In this document: positions 33,675-43,014 of the stretch, one piece after another
How positions within the stretch are numbered: the stretch's first letter is position 1
How the letters are laid out: the number at the start of each line of letters is the position of its first letter
Assembly (NCBI RefSeq): GCF_039543385.1
Contig: NZ_BAABJQ010000004.1
Location: forward strand, 186,001-250,000
Length of the DNA stretch: 64,000 nucleotides
Direction: 5' to 3'
Source of the DNA: Rugosimonospora acidiphila
Lineage (GTDB): Bacteria; Actinomycetota; Actinomycetes; Mycobacteriales; Micromonosporaceae
Position numbers and translations under genes: made by a program
The notes under the pieces: generated by a model
The model's input: the letters and a program-made list of their open reading frames with translations, nothing else
What the model was told of the DNA's origin: nothing
Database searches by the model: none

Positions 33675-34280
33675 ATGGCGCTCGGGTACGTCCGGCCGGC
33701 CCGTCCCGACGACGCTGGCGAGATCGCACGAATCCAGTTGTCGACCTGGCGCACCGCGTACCGTCGGCTGCTGCCCAAGCATGTCCTCGACCAGCTCGAC
33801 GAGGACTGGATGGCGCAGCAGTGGCGGGAGGCAGTGACCAACCCGCCGTCGGACCGGCACCACGTGCTGGTGGCCGTGGAGCAAGCCGATCAATCCTACC
33901 TGGTGGGGTTCCTCGCGGCCGGGCCGCCGGACGAACTGGCGCTCGCCCCCGAGGAGCCGGCGGAGGCGCTCGGGGACACCGCGGTCGCGATCACCGACCT
34001 GCTGGTGGAGCCGCGGTGGGGCCGACGCGGGCACGGCAGCAGGCTGCTCGCCGCCGGCGTGGACCTGTGGCGCGACGCCGGCTTCACCACCGCCGTGGCC
34101 TGGGCGTACGAGCAGGACAAGGCGATGAGCGGCTTCCTGAGCAGCGCCGGATGGCAACCGGACGGAGCCGCCCGGTCACTGGACGTAGACGACCTGCTCG
34201 TTCCGCAACTGCGGCTGCACGTGTCCCTAATCGAGGAGAGCGCCGAGGCCGACGGTGAGCCCGGGGCGGCTCACGACTGA
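33675..34280 (+). CDS. GNAT family N-acetyltransferase
   Basis: The 201-residue protein shows YVRPARPDDAGEIARIQLSTWRTAYRRLLPKHVLDQL, ITDLLVEPRWGRRGHGSRLL (acetyl-CoA loop) and AVAWAYEQDKAMSGFLSSAGWQPDG. It has about 35 residues after the GNAT core. The final 54 bp overlap, in antisense, the end of dapB, encoding the acidic tail ESAEADGEPGAAHD. Confidence 0.86.
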   Translation: MALGYVRPARPDDAGEIARIQLSTWRTAYRRLLPKHVLDQLDEDWMAQQWREAVTNPPSDRHHVLVAVEQADQSYLVGFLAAGPPDELALAPEEPAEALGDTAVAITDLLVEPRWGRRGHGSRLLAAGVDLWRDAGFTTAVAWAYEQDKAMSGFLSSAGWQPDGAARSLDVDDLLVPQLRLHVSLIEESAEADGEPGAAHD

Positions 34281-34985
34281 CCGAATGGCCAGCAGCACGC
34301 CGGGCATGAACGACGCCCGGTCGTACGAGTCGTGCCGGATGGTCAGCGTCTCGCCGACGGTGCCGAACAGCACCTCCTGATGCGCCACCAGCCCGGTCGC
34401 CCGTACCGAGTGCACGTGCACCCCGTTGACCAGCGCCCCTCGCGCCCCGTCGAGCTGGTCCTTGGTCGCGTCGGGCATCTCGCCCAGCCCCGCCTCGACC
34501 CGGGCCGTCGCGATCACCGATGCGGTGTTCAGCGCGGTTCCGCTCGGCGCGTCCACCTTCTTGGGGTGGTGCTGCTCGATGATCTCGACGGACTCGAAGA
34601 ACCGGGCGGCCCGCGCCGCGAACTCCATCATCAGCACCGCACCGACCCCGAAGTTGGGGGCGACGATCACACCCACCTGCGGCTTGTGCGACAGCCAGGA
34701 ACGCACCCGCTCCAGCCGGTGCTCGGTGAACCCGCTGGTGCCGACCACCACGTTGATCCCCTGCTCGATGCACCAGTGCAGGTTGTCCATCACCGCGTCC
34801 GGCGTGGTGAAGTCCACAACGACCTCGGCCGCGGCGTCCGAGGCGCTGAACAGCCCGTCGCCCTGGTCGATCATCGCCACCAGTTCCAGGTCGTCGGCCG
34901 CGTCGACGGCGCGGCACGCCTCGGTGCCCATCCGGCCCCGGGCGCCGAGGATTCCTACCCGAATCGGTTCGCGTTCGTCATTCAC
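34227..34985 (-). CDS. dapB: 4-hydroxy-tetrahydrodipicolinate reductase
   Basis: The 252-residue NAD(P)H-dependent enzyme performs the step after DapA in diaminopimelate synthesis. Seen: the Rossmann loop GILGARGRMG (11-20), the DFTTP element, GTSGF, and the catalytic EIIEQHHPKKVDAPSGTA. GTG 34985 overlaps the upstream regulator's TGA (GTGA); TAAGTT lies 6 nt upstream, so both coupled and leaderless translation are possible. The 3' end overlaps the convergent GNAT gene by 54 bp. Confidence 0.95.
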   Translation of the reverse strand: MNDEREPIRVGILGARGRMGTEACRAVDAADDLELVAMIDQGDGLFSASDAAAEVVVDFTTPDAVMDNLHWCIEQGINVVVGTSGFTEHRLERVRSWLSHKPQVGVIVAPNFGVGAVLMMEFAARAARFFESVEIIEQHHPKKVDAPSGTALNTASVIATARVEAGLGEMPDATKDQLDGARGALVNGVHVHSVRATGLVAHQEVLFGTVGETLTIRHDSYDRASFMPGVLLAIRSVVSRPGLTVGLGALLD

Positions 34986-35896
34986 GCGCTCAACTTATCG
35001 GAAACCGGGGCAACGGATACCGGGGCGGGGTGCCGGTGGGCCGGGCAGCCGGCCTCGGTGGGCGGGTAGGCGGTCACCCGTTCGAGCAGGCTCCTGGCAT
35101 CGTCGTCGATCGGGGTGTAGACCACCATCCGGGCCTCCGGGGTGGCGGAGACGGCGAAGCTGGTCGAAACGGTGGCTATTGGCCGCCCCATCACGTTCTG
35201 GAAGACCTTCGTCTGGGTCCCCGGGCCGGCCACGTCGTGGTTCGCCCACATCCGCGCGAACTCCGGGCTGGCCGCCGCCAGCCGCCGGATGAACCCGGTC
35301 CAGGACGGCTCGCCGAGGTGGCGGGCGAACGCCGCCCGGAAGGTGGCCACCAACCGGGGCTTCTCCACCTCCGTCTGTGCCATCGAGGAGCAGCAGTCGG
35401 GCACGGTGAACATCTGCCACAGCACGTTACGTTCGCAGGCTGCGACGCCCACCATGTCCGGCACCAACGCCGCGTAGCTGCGGTTCCAGGCGAGCACGTC
35501 GTAGCGGCCGCTGTAGACCGCGGCGGGCAGCGGGCACAGGTTGTCCAGCACCGTCTGTACTTCCGGGTGCAGGCCCTCGCCCTGCTGCTCCTCGGCGACC
35601 GTGGGCACCTCGGCCAGCCGGTACAGGTGCTGCCGCTCGGCCTGGTCGAGCCGCAGGGTGCGGGCGACGGCGTCGAGGATCTGGACGCTCGCGTTGATCG
35701 GTCGACCCTGCTCCAGCCAGGTGTACCAGGTCACACCGACGCCAGAGAGCTGAGCGACCTCCTCCCGGCGCAGTCCGGGGGTGCGGCGGCGCAGGCCGCC
35801 CGGGATGCCGACGTCGGCGGGTGAGATCCGGGCCCGGCGGCTGCGCAGGAACTGCGCCAGATCGACGCGGCGCCCCCCGGCCTGGGTCATGGTCAT
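34982..35896 (-). CDS. XRE-family regulator with MmyB-like ligand-binding domain
   Basis: The 304-residue protein has an HTH at about 12-85 (RTPGLRREEVAQLSGVGVTWYTWLEQGRPINAS) typical of the actinobacterial GLRREEVA family, followed by the MmyB-like PAS-type domain (AVYSGRYDVLAWNRSYAALVPD, GRPIATVSTSFAV) thought to bind a hydrophobic ligand. It is divergent from an MFS exporter, so ligand-controlled export is likely (inference). Two starts compete: ATG 35896 (leaderless, AACAAT 6 nt before) and ATG 35890 (GGAGGG 6 nt before). Confidence 0.88.
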   Translation of the reverse strand: MTMTQAGGRRVDLAQFLRSRRARISPADVGIPGGLRRRTPGLRREEVAQLSGVGVTWYTWLEQGRPINASVQILDAVARTLRLDQAERQHLYRLAEVPTVAEEQQGEGLHPEVQTVLDNLCPLPAAVYSGRYDVLAWNRSYAALVPDMVGVAACERNVLWQMFTVPDCCSSMAQTEVEKPRLVATFRAAFARHLGEPSWTGFIRRLAAASPEFARMWANHDVAGPGTQTKVFQNVMGRPIATVSTSFAVSATPEARMVVYTPIDDDARSLLERVTAYPPTEAGCPAHRHPAPVSVAPVSDKLSA

Positions 35897-35917
35897 CCCT
35901 CCATTGTTCGGCGGCCC

Positions 35918-35946
35918 GGTACCAGTTGCCGGGTGCCGCTGGTACC
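35918..35946. promoter_or_regulatory. Operator-like inverted repeat between XRE regulator and MFS gene
   Basis: GGTACCAG (35918-35925) and CTGGTACC (35939-35946) form perfect 8-bp arms with a 13-nt spacer. It lies in the 102-bp divergent gap, placed to control both genes. Confidence 0.6.
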
Positions 35947-35998
35947 AGGATCACGGGGCTCTCCCCATGATTACGCGGAGTTGTTAATCCTTGATGTC

Positions 35999-37474
35999 AT
36001 GAGCCAAACGATCGCGACATCACCCGGCGGGACGCACACCCGCCGACGATCCTCCGGAGAGTCGACCGGGCGTCGCTCCGGCATACTCCTAACGATCCTG
36101 CTCGTCGGTCAGTTCATGGCCATCCTGGACGTGCAGGTGACCAATGTCGCAGCCCCGACCATCCGCACCGACCTGCACGCCAGCAGCGGCGGACTGCAGT
36201 TGATCATCACTGGCTACACGATCGCGTACGCCATGCTCCTGATCACCGGCGCCCGGCTCGGCGACCGGCTCGGTCACCGGCGGCTGTTCCTCGGCGGCCT
36301 CGCGCTGTTCACCGCCGCCTCGCTGGCGTGCGGGTTGGCCGGCTCGTCCGGGATGCTGATCGGCTTCCGGCTGGTTCAGGGCGCCGGCGCGGCGCTGATG
36401 ATTCCGCAGGTGTTCAGCCTGATCCAGCGCCAGTTCCACGGCCGCGAGCGGATGCGGGCGCTGAGCCTGTACGGCGCGGTGATCGCCGGCGGTGCGATCG
36501 CCGGCCAGGTGGTCGGCGGCGTGCTGGTCAGCGCCGACCTCTGGGGCACCGGCTGGCGGCCGGTATTCCTGATCAACGTCCCGATCGGTGTGGTGCTGCT
36601 GATCGCCGGACTGCGGGCCCTGCCCACCGATCACGGCGAGCCAGGACGCGGCCTCGACCTGCCGGGCCTGGTCGTCCTGTCACTGGCGGTGCTCGGGTTC
36701 GTGGTGCCGCTGGTCTTCGGGCACGAGGAGGGCTGGCCGCTGTGGGGCTGGCTGTGCCTGGCCGGCGCCGCGGTGCTGATGGCCGTCTTCGTGGCGGTCG
36801 AACGCCGGGCCCGCTCCCCGCTGATCCCGGGCCGGGTGCTGCGCTCCCCCGGCATGATCACCGCCGTAATAACGATCTTCGCGCTGATGACCTCGTACGG
36901 TGGCTTCCTGTTCACGCTGGCCCTGCACCTGCAGTCCGGGCTCGGCTTCAGCCCGCTGCGCGCCGGCCTCACCTTCGTGCCCAGCGCGGTCTGCTTCGCC
37001 ATCTCGAGCCTGAACTGGCGCCGGATGCCGCCGCACACGTACCACCGCATGATCCCGACCGGGCTGTTCGTCGGCACCCTGAGCCTGGTGCTGCTGCTGT
37101 TGTCGGTGCGGTCGGGCGACGCGCCCGGAACCCTGTTCTACATCTCCCAGGTGATCTTCGGGCTGGGCTTCGGGGCGGCGTTCTCACCCCTGCTGACGGT
37201 GGCGCTCAGCCACGTGGCGCCCAGCGACGCGGCGGACGCCAGCGGCCTGCTCACCACGGTGACCCAGCTCGGCAACGTGGTGGGGGTGGCCACCTTCGGC
37301 ACCCTGTACCTGAGCCAGGTGGCCACCTCGCCCTCGGGCCACGCGGAGTCGTTGACCAGCGGCGTCGAGGCGCTGCTGACCCTGGTGGCCGGGGGCCTCG
37401 CGCTGCTGCTGCCTCGCCTGGCGGGCCCGAAGACCACGGGCGAGTCGGCCAGTCTGGACACACCCAGTCACTGA
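35999..37474 (+). CDS. MFS drug exporter, DHA2 (EmrB/QacA) family
   Basis: The 491-residue transporter has 14 predicted membrane segments. Family motifs: motif D1 LDVQVTNVAAPTI in TM1, motif A GARLGDRLGHRRLFLGG between TM2 and TM3, and motif C-like G-x-x-x-G-P-x-x-G-G in VIAGGAIAGQVVGGVL. Proton-driven efflux of a hydrophobic compound is expected. ATG 35999 opens MSQTIATS; an upstream in-frame ATG lies inside the operator and is unlikely. It is probably controlled by the divergent MmyB-like regulator. Confidence 0.9.
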   Translation: MSQTIATSPGGTHTRRRSSGESTGRRSGILLTILLVGQFMAILDVQVTNVAAPTIRTDLHASSGGLQLIITGYTIAYAMLLITGARLGDRLGHRRLFLGGLALFTAASLACGLAGSSGMLIGFRLVQGAGAALMIPQVFSLIQRQFHGRERMRALSLYGAVIAGGAIAGQVVGGVLVSADLWGTGWRPVFLINVPIGVVLLIAGLRALPTDHGEPGRGLDLPGLVVLSLAVLGFVVPLVFGHEEGWPLWGWLCLAGAAVLMAVFVAVERRARSPLIPGRVLRSPGMITAVITIFALMTSYGGFLFTLALHLQSGLGFSPLRAGLTFVPSAVCFAISSLNWRRMPPHTYHRMIPTGLFVGTLSLVLLLLSVRSGDAPGTLFYISQVIFGLGFGAAFSPLLTVALSHVAPSDAADASGLLTTVTQLGNVVGVATFGTLYLSQVATSPSGHAESLTSGVEALLTLVAGGLALLLPRLAGPKTTGESASLDTPSH

Positions 37475-37495
37475 TTTGGCGTAAAATGTAACTCT

Positions 37496-39025
37496 GTGTC
37501 GACTAGCCGGACCGTCGAGGAGACCCCACCGGGGCCGCCGGAAGACGAGCCCGCACGGTCACCGTCCCCGCCCCGGCCCACCCTGCCCGCGTGGTTGCCC
37601 TTCCTCGCCGGCTCGCTGGCGATGCTGGCCGTGGGCGGGTACCGGCTCACGGCGGTGTCGCTGGACTGGGACGAAGGCGCCACCGTCTCGGCGTCCGGCC
37701 GGCCGGTACCCGAGATCCTCGGGCTGGCCGGCCACGTCGATGGGGTGATCGCCCCGTACTACCTGTTCCTGCACTTCTGGACCAGGGTGTTCGGCTCCTC
37801 CGACCTCGCCCTGCGGGCCCCGTCCCTGATCGCCATGGCGCTGGGCGTGGGCCTGGTCGCGGAGCTGGGCCGACGCCTGATCGGCCCGGCCACCGGCCTG
37901 GTCGCCGGGCTGATCTGCGCCGCGATTCCGGCGCTGTCCTACTACAGCGCGCAGGCCCGGCCGTACGCCCTGGCCTTCGCGCTGGCCACGCTCGCCACGC
38001 TGAGCCTGTACCGGGCCGTCGAGCGGCCGTCGTGGCGCCGCTGGTGCTGGTACGCGGGGTTCCTGCTGGCCGCCGGGGTGGTGCACATCCTGGCCGCCAC
38101 GGTGCTGGTCGCGCATTTGATCATCGTTGCCGGGCGCTGGTACGCCGGGCGGGACCGGGCACTGCTGCGGGCGCTGCCCGCCTCGGCGGTGACGGCCGTC
38201 GCGCTGGCCCCGCTGGCCGTGCTGGGCGCCCGGGAACAGCAGGTCCAGCTCGCCTGGGTCACCTCACCCACCTGGCGTGACGTGGCGGCGGCACCGGAGC
38301 AGGTGGTGCAGAGTGCCCAGGTGGCCTTCCTGCTGGTCGGCCTGGCGCTGGTGGCCACCGTGGTACTGCGTCGCCGTACCGCGGCGGAGCTTGTCGTCCT
38401 CGCCGTGGTACCGGTGGGGCTGATGCTGCTCGTGTCGCTGGCCGTACCGGTCTGGGTGCCGAGGTACGGCACCTTCGCGCTCGGGCCGCTGGCGATCCTG
38501 GCCGCCGGTACGGTGACCGCCCCGGCCCGCCCGTCCGCGGGCACGCTCCCCCGGGTGGCGCTGCGCGCGACGGTGGTGCTGGCCCTGATCGCGGTGGAGG
38601 CGCTGCCGGCACAGATCCTCGCCCGCCAGTCGCACTCGTCGCCGGACTCGCGCGGGCTGGCGGGCGTGATCGAGGCCAACGTGGCACCCGGCGACGGGTT
38701 GGTCTTCGGCGACTTCGCGTGGTCGCTACGCCCGACCGTCGAGCACTACCTGGCCCGGCATTCCTGGACGGCACCGGACGCGGCCCCCCGCGACCTGCTG
38801 CTGACTCGCGACGCCGGCCGGCTCGGCTCGCTCGACGCCCAGGAATGCGCCGACGTCGCCGCGTGCCTGGGTACCACCCCGCGGATCTGGCTGGTGACCC
38901 CGGTGAGCCCGGCCCACCCGATCGACGCCGCCACCTCCAAGATGCACGCGCTGCGCGCGCGGTACGCGGTGACCGCGACCTGGGCCAAGGATCAGGGGAT
39001 GGTCAGCCTGCTGGTGAGACGGTGA
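37496..39025 (+). CDS. GT-C (GT39/ArnT-like) membrane glycosyltransferase
   Basis: The 509-residue protein has about 11-12 membrane helices. The first periplasmic loop has the GT-C acidic motif SLDWDEGATVSASG (Asp/Glu catalytic pair, about 51-64), followed by the PYYLFLHFWTRVFGSSDLALRAPSLIAM element characteristic of actinobacterial mannosyltransferase-like proteins. It should transfer a sugar from a polyprenol carrier. The 75-residue N-terminal extension is Pro/Glu-rich. GTG start; TAAAAT lies 8 nt upstream in a strikingly AT-rich spot (37478-37494). Confidence 0.83.
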   Translation: MSTSRTVEETPPGPPEDEPARSPSPPRPTLPAWLPFLAGSLAMLAVGGYRLTAVSLDWDEGATVSASGRPVPEILGLAGHVDGVIAPYYLFLHFWTRVFGSSDLALRAPSLIAMALGVGLVAELGRRLIGPATGLVAGLICAAIPALSYYSAQARPYALAFALATLATLSLYRAVERPSWRRWCWYAGFLLAAGVVHILAATVLVAHLIIVAGRWYAGRDRALLRALPASAVTAVALAPLAVLGAREQQVQLAWVTSPTWRDVAAAPEQVVQSAQVAFLLVGLALVATVVLRRRTAAELVVLAVVPVGLMLLVSLAVPVWVPRYGTFALGPLAILAAGTVTAPARPSAGTLPRVALRATVVLALIAVEALPAQILARQSHSSPDSRGLAGVIEANVAPGDGLVFGDFAWSLRPTVEHYLARHSWTAPDAAPRDLLLTRDAGRLGSLDAQECADVAACLGTTPRIWLVTPVSPAHPIDAATSKMHALRARYAVTATWAKDQGMVSLLVRR

Positions 39026-39026
39026 C

Positions 39027-40364
39027 TCAGACGGAGAAGTGGTCTTCGTCGAACGGGCCGACCACGGCCAGCGACATCGGCTTGGACAGCACCTGCGCGG
39101 CGACCTGCCGGACCTGCTCGACGGTCACGGCGTCGACCCTGGCCAGCAGCTCGTCGACGGACAGCAGTTCCGGGTAGAGCAGCTCGCCCTTGCCCAGCCG
39201 GCTCATCCGCGACCCGGTGTCCTCCAGACCGAGCACCAGCGAGCCCTTGACCATGCCCCGACCCCGGGCCACCTCGTCCTCGCTCAACCCGTCGGCGGCC
39301 ACCCGGGCCAGCTCCGCACGGGTCAGCGCGAGCACCTCGTCCACCTTGCCGGGGGCGCAGCCGGCGTAGACCGCGAACATGCCGGCGTCGGCGTACTGGG
39401 TGGTGTACGAGTACACCGAGTACGCCAGGCCACGCTTCTCCCGGATCTCCTGGAACAGCCGGCTGGACATCCCGCCGCCGAGCACGTTGTTCAGCACGCT
39501 CAGCGCGAAGCGCCGATCATCGGTGCGGGCGATGGCCGGGCAGCCGAGGACCAGGTGCGCCTGCTCGGTCTCCTTGTCCCTGGCCGTCACCGTGGCCGGC
39601 CTGGCGGGCACCCGCCCGCTCGGCGAGCGGTACGGGGCCGGGTTGGCGTCCTCGCCCCTACCCAGCATGGTGTCGCGCACCAGCTTCACCACGACGCCGT
39701 GGTCGAGGTTGCCGGCGGCGGCCACCACAATGTTCGCCGGCACGTACCGGCGCCGGTAGAAGTCCAGGATCTGACGGCGGGTCATCGCGCTGACCGTCTC
39801 GGCGGTGCCGGAGATCAGCCGACCCAGCGCGTGGTTGCCGTAGATCGCCGAGGTGAGCAGGTCGTGCACCTCGTCGTCGGGCTCGTCGTCGTGCATGGCG
39901 ATCTCCTCCAGGATCACGCCACGCTCGGTCTCCACGTCCGGTTCGGCCAGCACCGACGAGGCCACCAGGTCACACATCACGTCGATGGCCAGCGGCAGGT
40001 CGGCGTCGAGCACCCGTGCGTAGTAGCACGTGTACTCCTTGGTGGTGAACGCGTTGGTCTCCCCGCCGACGGCCTCGATCTGCGCCGCGATGTCCAGGGC
40101 GCTGCGCCGGGCGGTGCCCTTGAACAGCAGGTGCTCCAGGAAGTGCGAGACGCCGGACAGCTTGGGCGCCTCGTCCCGCGAGCCGACCGCCACCCAGATC
40201 CCGAACGACACGCTGCGCATCGTCGGGATCGCCTCGGTCAGCACGCGGAGCCCGCTGGGCAGCACGGTACGGCGTACCGTACCGCCCAGCGGGTCGGCGT
40301 CGAGCGTGGTGGTGACGGCCCTGGTGGCCCGCGCCCTACCCGGCGCCTTGTCGCGTTCTGGCAC
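39027..40364 (-). CDS. M16 family zinc peptidase (processing protease, PepR-like)
   Basis: The 445-residue insulinase-family peptidase carries inverted zinc motif HFLEH (74-78) with the distal Glu in the expected ETERGVILEEI region, then the inactive-half C-terminal domain. It lies 8 nt after pnp; the pnp-M16 pair is conserved in actinobacteria (pepR next to gpsI in mycobacteria). The GTG start is taken from position and coupling. The natural substrate is unknown. Confidence 0.92.
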   Translation of the reverse strand: MPERDKAPGRARATRAVTTTLDADPLGGTVRRTVLPSGLRVLTEAIPTMRSVSFGIWVAVGSRDEAPKLSGVSHFLEHLLFKGTARRSALDIAAQIEAVGGETNAFTTKEYTCYYARVLDADLPLAIDVMCDLVASSVLAEPDVETERGVILEEIAMHDDEPDDEVHDLLTSAIYGNHALGRLISGTAETVSAMTRRQILDFYRRRYVPANIVVAAAGNLDHGVVVKLVRDTMLGRGEDANPAPYRSPSGRVPARPATVTARDKETEQAHLVLGCPAIARTDDRRFALSVLNNVLGGGMSSRLFQEIREKRGLAYSVYSYTTQYADAGMFAVYAGCAPGKVDEVLALTRAELARVAADGLSEDEVARGRGMVKGSLVLGLEDTGSRMSRLGKGELLYPELLSVDELLARVDAVTVEQVRQVAAQVLSKPMSLAVVGPFDEDHFSV

Positions 40365-40372
40365 GGTCGCGG

Positions 40373-42784
40373 TCAGCGCTGACGCCGACGGCGACGGCGG
40401 GCCTCGTCGTCCCCGCCGGCCTCACCGGAGTCGTCGCCGGAGCCCTCGCCGGCCGGACGGTCGGTGGCCGGGCCACGGTCGACGCCCCGGCCCGGGCCAC
40501 GGTCCCGGTCGCCCCGGTCCGAACCGCGGTCACGCGGGCCGCGGTCGCCCCGGTCCCGGCTGGCCGGACGGTCGGCGGTCGCCTCTGCCTCCGGCGCCTC
40601 CTCGCCCTCCGGGCGCACCTTGTCCAGGTAGATCTTGCCGCGCTGGTCGATGTCGGCGATCTGCACCTCGACCTTGTCGCCGACGTTGAGGAAGTCCTCG
40701 ACCCGGTCGACCCGCTTGCCGTTGCCCACCTTCGAGATGTGCAGCAGGCCGTCGCGGCCGGGCAGCAGCGAGATGAAGGCGCCGAACGCGGCGGTCTTCA
40801 CCACGGTGCCGAGGAACTTGTCGCCGATCTTCGGCAGGGTCGGGTTGGCGATCGCGTTGATCCGCTCCACCGCGGCGTCGGCCGAGGGGCCGTCCGTCGC
40901 GCCGACGTAGATCGTGCCGTCGTCCTCGATGGTGATGTCGGCGCCGGTCTCGTCCTGGATGGCGTTGATCATCTGGCCCTTCGGGCCGATCACCGCGCCG
41001 ATCTTGTCGACCGGGATCTTGATGGTGGTGACCCGCGGCGCGAACTGCGACATGCCGGCCGGCGAGGTGATCGCGTCGGCCATCACCTCGAGGATGGTCT
41101 GCCGGGCGTCGTGCGCCTGCTGCAGGGCACCGGCCAGCACGTCGGACGGGATGCCGTCGAGCTTGGTGTCCAGCTGCAGGGCGGTGACGAACTGTTCGGT
41201 GCCGGCGACCTTGAAGTCCATGTCGCCGTACGCGTCCTCGGCGCCGAGGATGTCGGTCAGCGTGACGAACTCGGTCTTGCCGTCGACCTCGTCGGAGATC
41301 AGACCCATGGCGATGCCGGCCACCGGGGCCTTGAGCGGCACGCCGGCCGACAGCAGCGACATGGTGCTGGCGCAGACCGACCCCATCGAGGTCGAGCCGT
41401 TGGAGCCGAGCGCCTCCGAGACCTGCCGGATCGCGTACGGGAACTCCTCGCGCGAGGGCAGCACCGGGATCAGGGCCCGCTCGGCCAGCGCGCCGTGGCC
41501 GATCTCGCGACGCTTCGGCGCACCCACCCGGCCGGTCTCACCGGTCGAGTACGGCGGGAAGTTGTAGTTGTGCATGTAGCGCTTGGTCTTCTGCGGCGAC
41601 AGGGTGTCCAGCGCCTGCTCCATGCGCAGCATGTTCAGCGTGGTGACGCCCATGATCTGGGTCTCGCCGCGCTCGAACAGCGCCGACCCGTGTACCCGCG
41701 GCAGCACCTGCACCTCGGCGGTCAGCGGCCGGATGTCGCGCAGCCCCCGGCCGTCGATGCGGATCTGGTCGCGCAGGACCCGGGTCCGCACCTCCTTCTT
41801 GGTCACCGACCGGAAGGCGGCGCTGATCTCCTTCTCGCGCCCCTCGAACTGGCCGTCGAGCCGCTCGTGGGCCGAGTCCTTGATCCGGTCCAGGGCCTCC
41901 TCGCGCTCCGCCTTGCCGGCGATGCGCAGCGCCTCGGCCACCTGGTCGCCCACGGCGGACTGCACCGCGGCGAGCGCGTCGTCCTGGTAGTCCAGGAACA
42001 CCGGGAACTCCACAGTCGGCTTGGCGGCCACCGCGGCCAGCGCCTCCTGGGCCCGGCACAGCTCACGGATGGTCGGCTTGGCCGCCTCCAGGCCCCCGGC
42101 CACGACCTCCTCGGTCGGGGCGGTGGCACCGCCCGCGATCAGGTTCACCGTGTGCTCGGTCGCCTCGGCCTCGACCATCATGATCGCGACCTCGCCGTCG
42201 GGCAGCACCCGGCCGGCCACCACCATGTCGAAGGTGGCGCGCTCCAGCTCCTCGTGGGTCGGGAAGGACACCCAGACCCCCTCGATGTGCGCCACCCGGG
42301 TCGCCCCGATCGGGCCGGAGAACGGCAGGCCCGACAGCTTGGTGGACATCGACGCCGCGTTGATCGCCACCACGTCGTACGGGTGCCGGGGGTCCAGCGC
42401 CAGCACGGTCTCGACGACCTGGACCTCATTGCGCAGGCCCTTGACGAAGCTCGGCCGCAGCGGCCGGTCGATCAGACGGCAGGTGAGGATCGCGTCCTCG
42501 GTGGGGCGGCCCTCACGGCGGAAGAACGAGCCGGGGATCCGGCCCGCCGCGTACATCCGCTCCTCCACGTCGACGGTCAGCGGGAAGAAGTCGAACTGAT
42601 CCTTGGGCGACTTGCCGGCCGTGGTCGTGGACAGCACGACGGTGTCGCCGAGCTGCGCGATCACGGAACCGGCGGCCTGGCGGGCCAGGCGGCCGGTGGA
42701 GAAGGTCACCTCGCGGGTCCCGAACGACCCGTTGTCGATGACCGCCTTGCTGTGTTCGGTGCCTAGTGTGTCTTGTTCGGACAT
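40373..42784 (-). CDS. pnp: Polyribonucleotide nucleotidyltransferase (PNPase)
   Basis: The 803-residue phosphorolytic 3'-5' exoribonuclease has two RNase PH domains, a KH domain (TTIKIPVDKIGAVIGPKGQMIN) and an S1 domain (GTVVKTAAFGAFISLLPGRDGLLHIS). The tail is an Arg/Asp/Gly-rich disordered extension (last 80 residues), common in actinobacteria. In actinobacteria it also makes poly(A)-like tails and guanosine tetraphosphate-related products have been reported. The GAAGGAG upstream is 12 nt from the ATG, longer than optimal. Confidence 0.97.
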   Translation of the reverse strand: MSEQDTLGTEHSKAVIDNGSFGTREVTFSTGRLARQAAGSVIAQLGDTVVLSTTTAGKSPKDQFDFFPLTVDVEERMYAAGRIPGSFFRREGRPTEDAILTCRLIDRPLRPSFVKGLRNEVQVVETVLALDPRHPYDVVAINAASMSTKLSGLPFSGPIGATRVAHIEGVWVSFPTHEELERATFDMVVAGRVLPDGEVAIMMVEAEATEHTVNLIAGGATAPTEEVVAGGLEAAKPTIRELCRAQEALAAVAAKPTVEFPVFLDYQDDALAAVQSAVGDQVAEALRIAGKAEREEALDRIKDSAHERLDGQFEGREKEISAAFRSVTKKEVRTRVLRDQIRIDGRGLRDIRPLTAEVQVLPRVHGSALFERGETQIMGVTTLNMLRMEQALDTLSPQKTKRYMHNYNFPPYSTGETGRVGAPKRREIGHGALAERALIPVLPSREEFPYAIRQVSEALGSNGSTSMGSVCASTMSLLSAGVPLKAPVAGIAMGLISDEVDGKTEFVTLTDILGAEDAYGDMDFKVAGTEQFVTALQLDTKLDGIPSDVLAGALQQAHDARQTILEVMADAITSPAGMSQFAPRVTTIKIPVDKIGAVIGPKGQMINAIQDETGADITIEDDGTIYVGATDGPSADAAVERINAIANPTLPKIGDKFLGTVVKTAAFGAFISLLPGRDGLLHISKVGNGKRVDRVEDFLNVGDKVEVQIADIDQRGKIYLDKVRPEGEEAPEAEATADRPASRDRGDRGPRDRGSDRGDRDRGPGRGVDRGPATDRPAGEGSGDDSGEAGGDDEARRRRRRQR

Positions 42785-42979
42785 GTGTACGACGTACTCC
42801 TTCGGTCGTGGCTACGACCTCGAGGAGCTTCCAGGCGTCCGGTCTTCGATCGAAGTCCACGGGACCATCTCGTCCCGAGGACCACTACCGAGGACCGGTG
42901 CACGTGGCGGCCGACCGCGCGACGCGGCGTCCCGCCGACTGGCTCCCCTCGTCGAGGCCGATGCCCTGGACTTTTGATG

Positions 42980-43008
42980 CGGGGGAAGCGACATGGCCGC
43001 TTCCCCCG
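42980..43008 (-). terminator. Strong hairpin between rpsO and pnp
   Basis: Perfect 11-bp stem with a 7-nt loop starts 6 nt after the rpsO stop. It acts as a terminator/attenuator or an RNase III processing site controlling pnp. A second small stem (42859-42864 with 42871-42876) and the 12-bp palindrome CTTCGATCGAAG (42843-42854) lie nearer pnp. No gene occurs in 42785-43014. Confidence 0.8.
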
Positions 43009-43014
43009 ACTGGC

